Assembly (NCBI RefSeq): GCF_001314605.1
Contig: NZ_LIHP01000004.1
Location: forward strand, 310,001-374,000
Source: Marinobacter sp. HL-58
GTDB taxonomy: Bacteria > Pseudomonadota > Gammaproteobacteria > Pseudomonadales > Oleiphilaceae
Direction of reading: 5' to 3'
Length of the DNA stretch: 64,000 nucleotides
Both the position numbers and the translations under genes were made by a program. A model generated the notes under the pieces. It saw only the letters and a program-made list of their open reading frames with translations, was not told the DNA's origin and did not search any database. Positions 8,615-18,300 of this stretch are shown here, one piece after another. How positions within the stretch are numbered: position 1 is the stretch's first letter; every line of letters starts with the position of its first letter.

Positions 8615-10330
8615 TCACGATGAACAGCTAAGATGGGACGCCCCGCCAACGCCAAACAGCTCCGGCGGCTTCAGCCTGTAATAGTTTTTCTCCACGTCCT
8701 CCGATTGCTCGGCGTATGGCTGGGTCATGACGTCCTGCAGCTCCCGCAGCAAAGCGTAGTTCCCCGATTCGGCTTGCTGGTAGGCAGGCATAAGGAACCA
8801 CTCTTTCAAGCTGTACTTGGGGTTGACCCTCTTCATCTGGCTGGAAAGTTCCTCACGGGAAGGATGTTGCGTGAGCGATTTCCAGTTTGTCAGCCAGGCT
8901 GACCAGCGCCCGTCCAGCCCGTCGGGATCTGCCGCATAGCTCCGGCCCCGATAGAAGCTTTTCCTGAGCGGTTCAATGTCCTCAGGCAACGACGAGAGTT
9001 CCCGGAAAAACAGGGTGTAGTCCACAGGCGTTTGCACCATCAAAGTTGCCAGCTCACTGAACAGATCCGGGTTGAAGGCTTCAAGCCCGAGTTTGGCCGC
9101 CCACATAATCTCCAGCTGCTTCTGCATCACGTTCGGGAACTCACTGTGAATCTCGTCGAGCTGCCGCAGACAGTCCGGATGCGCCGTCAACAACGGTCGT
9201 AGCGCTGAACAGAATGAGTAGAAGTTGCGTTCTGCCGCCATTGGCTGGTTCAGGAACGCGAAGTGCTGGCCACCACCGGTCCAGGGCTGGTACTGCGGAT
9301 CAAACACTTCACAGAATCCAAACGGACCATAATCGAGCGTGAAGCCACCTGCGGCGCAGTTGTCGCTGTTGAAGTTGCCCTGGCAGTAGCCAACACGGAT
9401 CCAGTTTGCCACAAGGGACGTCAGCCGGCTGCGGAACGCGCGTGCCAGCAACACCACTTTTTCCGCGGTTGGCAGTGTCTGGTCGATAACACCGTCATAC
9501 TCACGATCGATCAGGTGCAGAACGAGCTTTTCGAGCTCTTCCATTGCCTGTGGGTGTTCATTTTTGCGGGCACGGCGCCCAAAGAGTTCCAACTGCCCTA
9601 CCCGAATGAACGACGGCGCAACCCGCGTAGAGATGGCCACCGGCTCGGATACCAGCACGTCCGGATCAATGGAGCGTGAGCCCGGCGAATACCAGGGCCG
9701 CCTGACTTTCTCGGTTTTCGATACGTACAGGCTCAAAGACCGTGACGTTGGCACACCCAGCGCGTGCATATGCTCCTGTGCCAGGAACTCCCGCACACTG
9801 GAGCGCAGAACCGCCCGGCCATCCGCGCCGCGGCAGTAGGGTGTGCGCCCTGCCCCTTTCAACTGCATTTCCCACCGCTGGCCGTTGATAACGGCCTCAA
9901 GCACCGAAATCGCGCGACCGTCACCGTAACCGTTGCCGGTCTGGAAAGGGCATTGTTGGGTGAACTCGTTGCCGTAGATAGACAGTGCATAGCCGCACGC
10001 CCAACCGACCTTGAGCATGGGCTCCGGAACACGGGACAGGTCGCCGGAGAACATACGGACAAAATCGTGCGACTGCGCCAGGCTGTCGGCAAAGCCCAAT
10101 TCGCCAAACAGGTGCTGGCTGTGCGCCACGTATTCAGGGTTTTCGATGGGAGTGGGTCTGACCGGAACATAGTGACCCGAGAAGACCTGTCGGGGGGCGT
10201 GGTCGGCTCCATCCGCCCTACCCTCAGGGTCACCGTTGAGGGTATCCATGAACGAGTAATCTGCCAGGGTTGCGAGATCGTCGAGAGTCGCAATATTGGC
10301 ATGTGCTTCCCGGGACAGTGGTTCTAGCAT
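8615..10330 (-). CDS. selO: Protein adenylyltransferase SelO (YdiU family)
   Basis: Pseudokinase-fold enzyme that transfers AMP from ATP to Ser, Thr or Tyr on proteins; linked to redox stress. The protein has the family's features: [11 protein letters not shown] region, [20 protein letters not shown] (ATP-binding), [20 protein letters not shown] (catalytic/metal-binding), and the C-terminal SCSS, where the conserved Cys replaces the selenocysteine of eukaryotic members. The 571-residue length is longer than E. coli YdiU (about 480). ATG 10330 has GAGGAG five bases upstream, so I prefer it to a frame start at 10372. It lies 25 bases after an ACT-domain gene in the same direction. Confidence 0.92.
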   Translation of the reverse strand: MLEPLSREAHANIATLDDLATLADYSFMDTLNGDPEGRADGADHAPRQVFSGHYVPVRPTPIENPEYVAHSQHLFGELGFADSLAQSHDFVRMFSGDLSRVPEPMLKVGWACGYALSIYGNEFTQQCPFQTGNGYGDGRAISVLEAVINGQRWEMQLKGAGRTPYCRGADGRAVLRSSVREFLAQEHMHALGVPTSRSLSLYVSKTEKVRRPWYSPGSRSIDPDVLVSEPVAISTRVAPSFIRVGQLELFGRRARKNEHPQAMEELEKLVLHLIDREYDGVIDQTLPTAEKVVLLARAFRSRLTSLVANWIRVGYCQGNFNSDNCAAGGFTLDYGPFGFCEVFDPQYQPWTGGGQHFAFLNQPMAAERNFYSFCSALRPLLTAHPDCLRQLDEIHSEFPNVMQKQLEIMWAAKLGLEAFNPDLFSELATLMVQTPVDYTLFFRELSSLPEDIEPLRKSFYRGRSYAADPDGLDGRWSAWLTNWKSLTQHPSREELSSQMKRVNPKYSLKEWFLMPAYQQAESGNYALLRELQDVMTQPYAEQSEDVEKNYYRLKPPELFGVGGASHLSCSS

Positions 10331-10355
10331 AGGGACTCCTCGAGCGTGGGCCTGA

Positions 10356-10760
10356 TCATGGATTGCTGGCAAGCTCCTTCAGTGCGTCCATGGCCTCGTC
10401 GATGCGATCGCTGGGCACGAACATGTGGTCGTGATAGAAGCCGGCGATGACGTTCGTGGTGATTCCCCGGTCGGCCAGCAGACTGGTGACAACGGATGTA
10501 AGGCCCAGGGCTTCGAGGCTGGAGTGGCCCTCGAGCGTAATGCGGCGGAAAACCCGGTAATAGTCCAGGCCCTCATCCTGAGCCTGTTGCAGAGGAATAA
10601 CCAGGGTAAGCCCCTCCAGTTCGGCAATACAGACAATCGGTTTGAGCTTTTCAAGCTCGCCGTACTTTGCGCGGGGCACTGTGCAGTAGACATAGGAGGT
10701 CGAGTCAAGCGTTGGCGATAGCTGCTTGATCAAATCCTGGAGAAACTGTGGTCGCTTCAT
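10356..10760 (-). CDS. ACT-domain protein
   Basis: A 134-residue cytoplasmic protein made almost wholly of tandem ACT-like units, as in the small stand-alone ACT family (DUF2241-like). ACT domains usually bind amino acids and regulate partners. The C-terminal half ([22 protein letters not shown] and [14 protein letters not shown]) has the beta-alpha-beta pattern of an ACT domain. No catalytic domain is attached. It sits 25 bases upstream of selO, so the pair may be co-transcribed. Ligand and partner are not known. Confidence 0.78.
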   Translation of the reverse strand: MKRPQFLQDLIKQLSPTLDSTSYVYCTVPRAKYGELEKLKPIVCIAELEGLTLVIPLQQAQDEGLDYYRVFRRITLEGHSSLEALGLTSVVTSLLADRGITTNVIAGFYHDHMFVPSDRIDEAMDALKELASNP

Positions 10761-10957
10761 TTTTACCTGTCCTCTGGCCGAATGTCGTCGGCTTCTTTTG
10801 GGGAATGTCTGGCTTATCTTCTGTCCGTGGTAAGTTTGGCATCCGGTGCATCATCGGCCGGTCATGATATACGCATGGCAGAGCTGTCCGTTTCAGTCTA
10901 GTCGCTGTCCGGCCCGAATGCAGGTGATGTCGGTTATACGGGTTTTGTCGCGCACAA

Positions 10958-10986
10958 ATAAACAAGGGGCCGTTTCCGGCCCCTTG
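10958..10986 (-). terminator. Terminator after the DUF4168-like gene
   Basis: On the minus strand AAGGGGCC and GGCCCCTT flank a six-base loop, followed by GTTTATTTG. It lies 28 bases beyond the stop of the gene at 11014, the right place for a rho-independent terminator, although the T-run is interrupted. Confidence 0.75.
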
Positions 10987-11013
10987 GTCAGTCTGCGGCA
11001 AGACAAAAACCGT

Positions 11014-11421
11014 TTACATGCTCGCCGCAACCTTGTTCAGCTCATCCATCAGATCATCGTCATCCTTGATCAGATAACCGATCTCCTTGTATTCGGTGAC
11101 GGAAAGGTCGTTCTCCTCGACGATACTGGCCATTTCCTCCCTGGCCTCCTCCATCAATTCGGCAATCTTGTTCTCGTCACCGTCAGCCTCCATCATTTTC
11201 CCGGTGTAATCCTTCCGGGCCTCGGTCAACTCCCTGGATGACTTCAGGAAAGCCTCCAGATGGTCGCTTTTCACGTCATCGGCAGTGAGCTCTTCGGCTT
11301 TATCAGCCACCTCATCGAGGTACAGGTTATCGTGCTCGTCCGCGAGAGCCGTCGCACTGGCCCCGAACATCAGGCCAGCGGCACACATAAGCGAAGCAAT
11401 ATTCCGAGTATACACGTTCAT
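11014..11421 (-). CDS. Secreted DUF4168-like protein
   Basis: A 135-residue protein with an N-terminal signal peptide (hydrophobic core SLMCAAGLMFGASATALA, cleavage expected after ALA) and a very acidic, all-helical mature part. The segment from about residue 55 (HLEAFLKSSRELTEARKDY) to LSVTEYKEI resembles DUF4168, a periplasmic or secreted domain of unknown function. AAGGAG lies seven bases before ATG 11421. It is a monocistronic gene with its own terminator. A haloadapted acidic composition is evident; nothing points to an enzyme. Confidence 0.72.
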   Translation of the reverse strand: MNVYTRNIASLMCAAGLMFGASATALADEHDNLYLDEVADKAEELTADDVKSDHLEAFLKSSRELTEARKDYTGKMMEADGDENKIAELMEEAREEMASIVEENDLSVTEYKEIGYLIKDDDDLMDELNKVAASM

Positions 11422-11795
11422 CTAACCACTCCTTGACCACTCCAGGCAGTCATGTGAGCCACAATCTCGGTGGCTCGTGAATGTACATTTCAATGTGTAT
11501 ATCGTGCCGACGTACGGGGTCAATGAAAGTGGATAGATGTTCATTACAGGGAAATGGTTTGTTGTCCCCGAAAATATGCTGCCTGTGAATTACACGATCA
11601 GCATGATCGGAAAAGGCCTGTAACGAAATCTTACAATTCTGAAGAGGGTAAATAAGTGAAAGCCGATACAGAGGTCATTATGCCGTTAAAACGATTGCCT
11701 GCACCCTTATGAGTCCCTAGAATTCGCGGCATTGAACGCTTCTGACGGCACTCGGTGAGGCGCAAGCGGCAATTTAAAATCTAAGGCATTACCCC
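11422..11795. other. Divergent intergenic region, 374 bases
   Basis: No gene is visible here. The region carries the upstream control sequences of two divergent genes. A 7-bp inverted repeat GAGCCAC/GTGGCTC with a seven-base loop (11456-11476) falls in the leader of the minus-strand DUF4168-like gene. The half near 11780 leads into the small membrane protein gene at 11796, with AAGGC as a weak ribosome site. I found no convincing sigma-70 box pair or RNA gene. Confidence 0.5.
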
Positions 11796-12005
11796 ATGGA
11801 ACAAGTGAATCAAATCAGTGCCGTTGAACCCGAGAAGGTTTCCCTCGACGCCGTTGAGATCGCAGGGCTCATCGTTCCGCTGCTATTTGCGATCATGGCT
11901 ATTGTTCTGGTGGCACTGGCACCAGATTCTGCAGAAGCACCCTCAAAAGATTCGAAAACCGAATCCCAGCGGGTTGAGTTGATCGAGCAAATCCAGAGGC
12001 GGTAA
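11796..12005 (+). CDS. Small single-span membrane protein (69 residues)
   Basis: An unrecognised 69-residue protein. Residues about 23 to 43 (IAGLIVPLLFAIMAIVLVAL) form one membrane helix; the C-terminal part is charged (Lys, Glu, Arg). There is no lipobox or signal-peptidase site, so it is probably an inner-membrane anchored small protein. It stands alone between a divergent secreted-protein gene and the convergent dehydrogenase gene, ending 15 bases before the latter's stop. No function can be proposed. Confidence 0.6.
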   Translation: MEQVNQISAVEPEKVSLDAVEIAGLIVPLLFAIMAIVLVALAPDSAEAPSKDSKTESQRVELIEQIQRR

Positions 12006-12020
12006 GAGCTCGCCTGCTAT

Positions 12021-13763
12021 TCAGCCCTTCAGCAGGCTGTCCTCCACAGCGTTCAGAAAACCTCCCATATCCACCACCTGTTCGGAGCCCGGGTCGACCG
12101 TCTTGCCCTTGAGATCCGCCGTAACTATGCCCCTGTCGACGGTATCGGTCAGCGCTGCCTTGAGGTTGACCGCGTATTCGGACAGAGGCGCATTGCCCTC
12201 ACGCTCGCCCAGGGTTTCCAGGGCATTGGCCAGGGCAAAGATCAGCGCGGAAGGATTAAAGTGAGCTTCGCGACCATCGCTCTCAAGGTATTTCAGGTAC
12301 AGGTCGTGGGCCGTGCCATGGGGTGCCTCGAAGAGCATGGTGCCGTCCTTGCTCTCGATAATTGAGCTGGCGGTGGCGAGACTGCCACCGAGTGCCGCAG
12401 AAATGTCCGAGAAGATGTCCCCGTCCAGGTTCTGGGACGGATAGAGCGCGTTCCTCGGTGGATCCGTGATCATTTTCTTGAGCTGGCTGGAGGGCCGCAT
12501 GATCATGAATGACGGCGGAGGCGTATGTTCCCGGGCCAGGTCCCTCCTCACTTCGGTAATCACATCGCTGTAGACTTCATCGTATTCCATGTACTCGCGT
12601 TTGAGGCCGAAATACACTTCCTTGTCCTTCCGGGACGCATCGCGAAACACCTGCATTACCCAGTCCTTGATCGCTTCGCGGTCATTGGACATAAGCAACA
12701 TCGGGTCGCCCTTGCGGACACGGCGGGCGTGCTTCTCGTCGCCATCAACGATCACTTTGAGAATACCGTCTTCCTGCGCCGGCATGTTGAAGCTGCCGTA
12801 CTGGTCGCCACCGCCAGCGCTCATGCGGGAAATGGATACATGGGCACCCCGGCTGGGAATGCCAAGCTTCCGCAACTGGTTCACCAGTTTGAAAAGCTTG
12901 CGCCCGGTGGTGTTGTCAGGCACGCCCCACAGCGCCCGGTCCGGCGGGTTCGAAACAATGCGAGCGGCCTGGGCATCGATGAGCTCGTAATAGTAATTCA
13001 GCCCCAGATCCCTGATCTTCTGGCGGTAGTCATTTTCGTAAATGTCTTCGATAACCGAGCGCATGGCGCCGTCATAACCGGGGATTACGGTATCTTTCAG
13101 ACCCAGGTAAACATCCCGTTTCTCGTCGATCGCGCGCTGGAAGAAGCGGTGTGCCCAGGCTTTGACGTCTTCTATGTCGTTGGTGGCCAGTAGCCAGGGA
13201 TCGCCCTTGCAGATCTCGCGCCGGTGCAATTCCACCGGGTCACCGCTGCTGCCCACGAACATCAGCTTGACCACGCCGGTGGCCAGGGAAAGCTGGTTGA
13301 AGCTGTCCTTGATCCCGCCATGCTCCATGGTGTCGACTTCTATGTCGCGGCCGATCCAGTCGGGCCGGCTGATCTTCAGGTTACGGAACTGGATGTCCTC
13401 GCGGGTGATGTTGCCGCTGATTCCCTTGCGGATGGCACCATTGGGGGACTTTGTAGCCAGGGGGTTCAGGTTGGAGGCATCCACTTCCGGGTGCTTGCGG
13501 AGCAGTTCATCCAGTTGCTGGCGGTTGACGGTCATGCCGGCATTCTTCACCCCTACCCCATAACGCCGAAGCGCCTCGATGGCTTCAGTCACGGCTTTGC
13601 CATTGGTCAGCAGGCGGTGTTCCGCCGACAGGTCAATTTCTTCAAGCTGTATGTCCAGCCGTGCCGTCACGAATTTCTGGAGTATCTGCTCAAAAGCCAC
13701 CTGCGCCATTTCGTCACCGTGGAGAATGACCAAAGGCGACGCTACACGAATCCTGCTGTCCAT
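12021..13763 (-). CDS. Isocitrate dehydrogenase homologue (type II) with internal duplication
   Basis: A 580-residue member of the decarboxylating dehydrogenase family, closest by eye to type II (eukaryote-like) isocitrate dehydrogenase, which has about 410 residues. The substrate motif SPNGAIRKGISGNITRED (S106, N108, R112, R121) and the C-terminal cofactor region APHGTAHDLY are single. The central region is duplicated: residues about 128-285 and 300-445 each match the large-domain/clasp part of the enzyme (compare KGDPWLLATND with KGDPMLLMSND). Copy A keeps the Lys (K223) and the LID Asp (D263); copy B keeps the metal Asp pair D449 and D453. D487 replaces the Arg that normally binds the NADP phosphate, so NAD is the likely cofactor. 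AGGGAG lies six bases before the ATG. mqo is 36 bases upstream in the same direction, which fits a TCA-cycle role. Confidence 0.8.
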   Translation of the reverse strand: MDSRIRVASPLVILHGDEMAQVAFEQILQKFVTARLDIQLEEIDLSAEHRLLTNGKAVTEAIEALRRYGVGVKNAGMTVNRQQLDELLRKHPEVDASNLNPLATKSPNGAIRKGISGNITREDIQFRNLKISRPDWIGRDIEVDTMEHGGIKDSFNQLSLATGVVKLMFVGSSGDPVELHRREICKGDPWLLATNDIEDVKAWAHRFFQRAIDEKRDVYLGLKDTVIPGYDGAMRSVIEDIYENDYRQKIRDLGLNYYYELIDAQAARIVSNPPDRALWGVPDNTTGRKLFKLVNQLRKLGIPSRGAHVSISRMSAGGGDQYGSFNMPAQEDGILKVIVDGDEKHARRVRKGDPMLLMSNDREAIKDWVMQVFRDASRKDKEVYFGLKREYMEYDEVYSDVITEVRRDLAREHTPPPSFMIMRPSSQLKKMITDPPRNALYPSQNLDGDIFSDISAALGGSLATASSIIESKDGTMLFEAPHGTAHDLYLKYLESDGREAHFNPSALIFALANALETLGEREGNAPLSEYAVNLKAALTDTVDRGIVTADLKGKTVDPGSEQVVDMGGFLNAVEDSLLKG

Positions 13764-13799
13764 AGATTTCTCCCTGCGGTTGGGCCTTTCAGGTCGGTC

Positions 13800-15263
13800 T
13801 TATTCTGGCCCTGGCTGAGTAATCCCGAGCTTTTCGTTAACGGCATCACGAATCTCCCGGTAGCGATCAGGCTGGTTGATCAGCGTGTTCAGATCATCCT
13901 CGGGAAAGATCCTGTTTCTCTTTTCCAGCGCGTCCTCTCTGGAAAAGATAGCCGGTAAAAGCTGTTCCAGACAGCGCAACATCACCTCCGGTGAGACGGA
14001 AGCACCTGGCGAGGCTCCGAGCAGGGTTCCATAGGTCTTGTCCTGGGACACAAGGATTTCCGTGCCCATCTGCAAATCCCCATCCTTGATGATCTGGACC
14101 CGCTGGCCGGCTTCTATCGGTTTCCAGTCAAACTTTTTGCTCAGGCCCGGGGCGAAGCTCTCAAGTTCTTCAAGCATGCTTTTTTCGCCTTTAAAGGTTT
14201 CCGAAACCAGGTATTTAACCAGGGGAAAGTGCTCCAGGGCGACGTTCAGCAAGCCGGGAAGATCATGCAGGCGGATCGAGCTGAGGTAATCAAAGAACCC
14301 GCGGCCTTTTTCGAGAACCGGTTTGAACGACGCAAAAGGTCCAAACAACAGGTAATGCTTGCCATCCACAACCCGCAAGTCCAGGTGCGGAACAGACATG
14401 GGAGGCGCGCCAACCTTGGCTTTGCCGTAGGTTTTGGCCCGGTATTTCTGGGCCTGCTCTTCGGTAATTGAAGCCTTCAGGAAGCGCCCACCCACCGGGA
14501 AGCCGGCAAACCGGTTCCGGAACGGCAGGTGGCTTTTCTTCAGCAGTGGAAAGGCACCGCCCCCGGCGCCCACGAAAAGCACGTCTGCCCTGTGCTGGAC
14601 CGGAGTTCCGTTGGTAACGGCTTCAATCAGCCAGCGCCCGGTCGGGCTTCTGTGAACACGCTTCACGTGGGTGCCGTACTCGATTTTCACACCCAGCTTA
14701 TTCACCGCATAGGCCGCCATATACTCGGTTAAAGCACCGAAATTAACGTCTGTGCCGGTTTCAATAACGGTCGCAGCCATTTTTTCGTGGCGCGGGCGCT
14801 CCTCCATGGTGTAGGGAATCCAGCTTTTTATCTCATCGAAGTCTTCCGAGTAACGCATATGCTCGAAGAAATGATGGGCTGACATTTCCTTGAATCGCAG
14901 CCGCAGTTCCTCGATGGAGGATTCGGACACAATGGTGCAGTGCCTGGTCTGGTTGATGAAGGTCTTCGGGTCTTTTACAACGCCTTTGTCGAGCAGATAG
15001 GCCCAGAACTGCTTGGCCACGTTGAACTGGGCATGAATTTTAAGGGCTTTTTCAACAGAAATGACTTCTTCGTCGACCGGGGTATAGTTCAGCTCACAGT
15101 TTGCTTCATGGCCCGTACCGGCATTCCAGAATGCCGAGGAGTTTCCCGCACCGGCCTTGTCCAGCCTCTCAAGGATGGTAATGTCCAGATCCGGTGCCAG
15201 CTCTTTTGCCAGAGTGGCAAAGGTGGTACCCATGATCCCTGCGCCAATGATCACTACGTTCAT
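13800..15263 (-). CDS. mqo: Malate:quinone oxidoreductase
   Basis: Peripheral membrane FAD enzyme oxidising malate to oxaloacetate and reducing quinone, the TCA-cycle step that replaces or supplements NAD-malate dehydrogenase. The 487-residue length, the N-terminal FAD fold (NVVIIGAGIMGTTFATLAKE), the segment SSAFWNAGTGHEANCELNYT and the C-terminal LLGASPGASVSPEVMLRCL are all family hallmarks. The ribosome site before ATG 15263 is weak (GGCGGG). The gene runs toward the isocitrate dehydrogenase homologue and the two may share a transcript (36-base gap), giving two TCA-cycle enzymes side by side. Confidence 0.93.
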   Translation of the reverse strand: MNVVIIGAGIMGTTFATLAKELAPDLDITILERLDKAGAGNSSAFWNAGTGHEANCELNYTPVDEEVISVEKALKIHAQFNVAKQFWAYLLDKGVVKDPKTFINQTRHCTIVSESSIEELRLRFKEMSAHHFFEHMRYSEDFDEIKSWIPYTMEERPRHEKMAATVIETGTDVNFGALTEYMAAYAVNKLGVKIEYGTHVKRVHRSPTGRWLIEAVTNGTPVQHRADVLFVGAGGGAFPLLKKSHLPFRNRFAGFPVGGRFLKASITEEQAQKYRAKTYGKAKVGAPPMSVPHLDLRVVDGKHYLLFGPFASFKPVLEKGRGFFDYLSSIRLHDLPGLLNVALEHFPLVKYLVSETFKGEKSMLEELESFAPGLSKKFDWKPIEAGQRVQIIKDGDLQMGTEILVSQDKTYGTLLGASPGASVSPEVMLRCLEQLLPAIFSREDALEKRNRIFPEDDLNTLINQPDRYREIRDAVNEKLGITQPGPE

Positions 15264-15353
15264 AAGGTCTGCCCGCCAGGCTGATAACAGAGAAAATTAA
15301 TCAGAAATTATATCTCTCTCAACGGTACCATGCTTCTGGCGCACCCTGTAAAC

Positions 15354-18300
15354 CTAACGGTGGTCCACGTCGACAAAGTGTTCGCGGCGGTCATCAACCA
15401 GCGGAATACGCATGTCCTGCTGTTCGTTTCCGTCCACCGTAACGCGTTCATCCTGCCCAGACGATTCGCTCATTCGCCTGATGGTGATGTGGTACACCGT
15501 CTCGCGGAAACGGTAGTGAATCTTGTAGGCATCCCAGTCATCCGGGAAGCACGGCGTAATGCGCAGATGATCCACTTCCAGTTGCAGTCCCAGCAGGGTT
15601 TCCACGGTCAGCCGGTACATCCAGCCCGCAGCGCCGGTATACCAGGTCCAGCCACCGCGGCCGATGTGTGGTGACACGCCGTAGATATCCGCGCACATTA
15701 CGTAAGGCTCGACCTGGTAGCGTGCAATCGCTTCAGGCGTACTACCGTGATTGACCGGGTTAAGCATGGCGAAAAATTCCCACGCGCGCCCGGTATCGCC
15801 CAGCATCGCAAAGGCCATGGTGGTCCAGATTGCGGCGTGGGTGTACTGGCCGCCGTTCTCCCGCACACCGGGGATATACCCCTTGATGTAACCGGGTTCC
15901 AGGCCGGATTTGTCGAAAGGTGGGTCGAGCAGCTGGATGATCTGTTTGTCGCGCCGCACCAGACGCTCGTCCACCGCCATCATCGCCTGCCGGGCCCGCT
16001 GTGGGTCTCCGCCTTTCGAGATCACGGCCCAGCTCTGGCTGATGGAGTCAATCTGGCATTCATCGTTACTGCTGGACCCCAGTGGAGTGCCGTCATCAAA
16101 ATAGGCCCGCCGATACCAGTTGCCGTCCCAGGCATGGGCCTCAAGATTGCTTCGCAGTTGTTCGGCCTGAGCGCTGCATAGTTCGCTGAATTCGTGGTCG
16201 TCGCGGTCCCTGGCCAGGCCAGCAAACAGCTCGAGATTCTCCAACAGGAACCAGCCCAGCCAAACGCTCTCGCCACGGCCGTCTTTGCCAACAAGATTCA
16301 TGCCGTCGTTCCAGTCACCACAGCCCATCAGTGGCAGACGGTGGGCGCCGAAGCGCAGGCCATATCTGAGAGCCCGCACACAGTGCTCGTAAAGGCTGGC
16401 TGCCTCGGATGAGCGTTGAGGCTGATCGTAGTAGGCTTCCTCCTCTTCATACAACTCCCGCCCTTCAAGGAAATGGACGGATTCGTCCAGTACACCGGTA
16501 TCGCCGGTCGCACGGATATAGCGGCAGGTGGCATAGGGCAGCCACAGATAGTCGTCGGAAAAATGGGTGCGCACACCCTGCCCGTTTGGTGGATGCCACC
16601 AGTGCTGCACGTCGCCCTTGAGAAACTGACGACCGGCGTGCAGGATCAACTGTTCACGGGCGAGCCCGGGTTTTGTGTGGATCAGCGCCATGGTGTCCTG
16701 CAGCTGGTCCCGGAAACCATAGGCGCCACCCGACTGATAGTAGCCACTGCGTCCCCACAATCGGCATGACAGTGTCTGGTACACCAGCCAGCCGTTGGCC
16801 AGCACGTTCAGTGCCTTGTCCGGCGTGTCAACGTTGACCGCACCCAGGGTTCGGTTCCAGTGTTCCCAGACGGCTTCCAGCGCCTGCCGCGCGCCCGCCT
16901 GGCCGCAAAATTGCTGAATGAAATGCCGTGCTTCATCGCCGTTGGCTGCAGCGCCGAAAACAAACACAATCTCCTGCTCCTGGCCGGGATCCAGCTCGAC
17001 CCGGGTCTGTAAAGCAGCGCAAGGATCAAGGCCGGCCCCTATCCTTCCCGAGAGGCGTTTGCGGCGCATGGCTGCAGGCGCCGAGAGCATACCGTTACGA
17101 CCAATGAACTCAGAGCGATTTCCGGTGATTGACCGTTCCCGCCCGCTGACCTGCGCGAACACTACCCGGTTGGCACATTCGCGGCCATAAGCATTGCGGG
17201 CGAACAGCGCACCGGTGTGCAGATCGGTTTCCGTGACAATGTGCATCAGGTTTGCGTGTCGCCACTCGCCAAGTACCAGTTCCCAGTATCCGGTCAGCGA
17301 CAGGCTGCGAGGACGATCCGATTGATTGCGCAGCTTGACCACCAGGAACTTGACGGGGGCATCCATCGCTACATAGGTGAACAGCTCCGACGCAATATCC
17401 TGTTCAGAGTGCTCGAACACGCTATACCCGAAGCCGTGCCGGCACACATAACCGGATTGGCCACAGGCAGGCAGTGGTGTCGGCGACCAGAATGCCCCGG
17501 TTATTTCATCACGGATGTAGAGCGCTTCGCCGCTGGAATCCGACAGCGGATCATTGTGCCAGGGGGTGAGGCGGAATTCGTGAGCGTTACCTGCCCAGGT
17601 ATAGGCACTGCCGCTTTCGCTGACAACGGTACCGATATGGGGGCTGGCAATGACATTGGCCCAGGGCATGGGCGTGGTTTGCCCGGGTTCCAGCGTGATC
17701 ACGTATTCGTGACCGTCCGGCGTGAATCCGCCGAGGCCATTGCAGAAAATGCGTTCGCGGGGGGCCAGTGGGCGAACGGTGTGTGTTTTTTTCTGCTGAG
17801 GCGGTTCCAGCAGATCTGACGTGCGCTCCGACGATACCCGGCGATCCACCTGTTCGATCAGGGTGTCTGCGGTATCGCTGAAGACGATACGGGCAACGGT
17901 CTGCAGAAGCACGCGTTCGTCCTCAGAGAGCTCCTCGGCACGCCGCAGGAAAACCCCGCCCGGTTTATCAATGACCTGCGCTTCAGGGCCGGCATTGATC
18001 AGTCCCATGATCTGGTCCTGCAGCTCTGCCCGATAGCCTGAAAACCCTTCATTGAGAATCACCAGATCGGCGGCGAGGCCCTTCATTCGCCAATAGGCAT
18101 GTGCCTGCACCACCTGTTTGACCAGGTCAATGCGGTTGAGATCGCCAATCAGCAGAAGCACGATGGGCAGATCCCCCGAGATGGCAAAACGCCACAATCC
18201 GGCCTGCCCCAGGCGGTTTCGGGCAATGATACTGGATGCCGCGCGGCGCAGTGGATTGCCGTAAATGACAGAATTGGCCAGCCGGCCGAAGACCTGTGCA

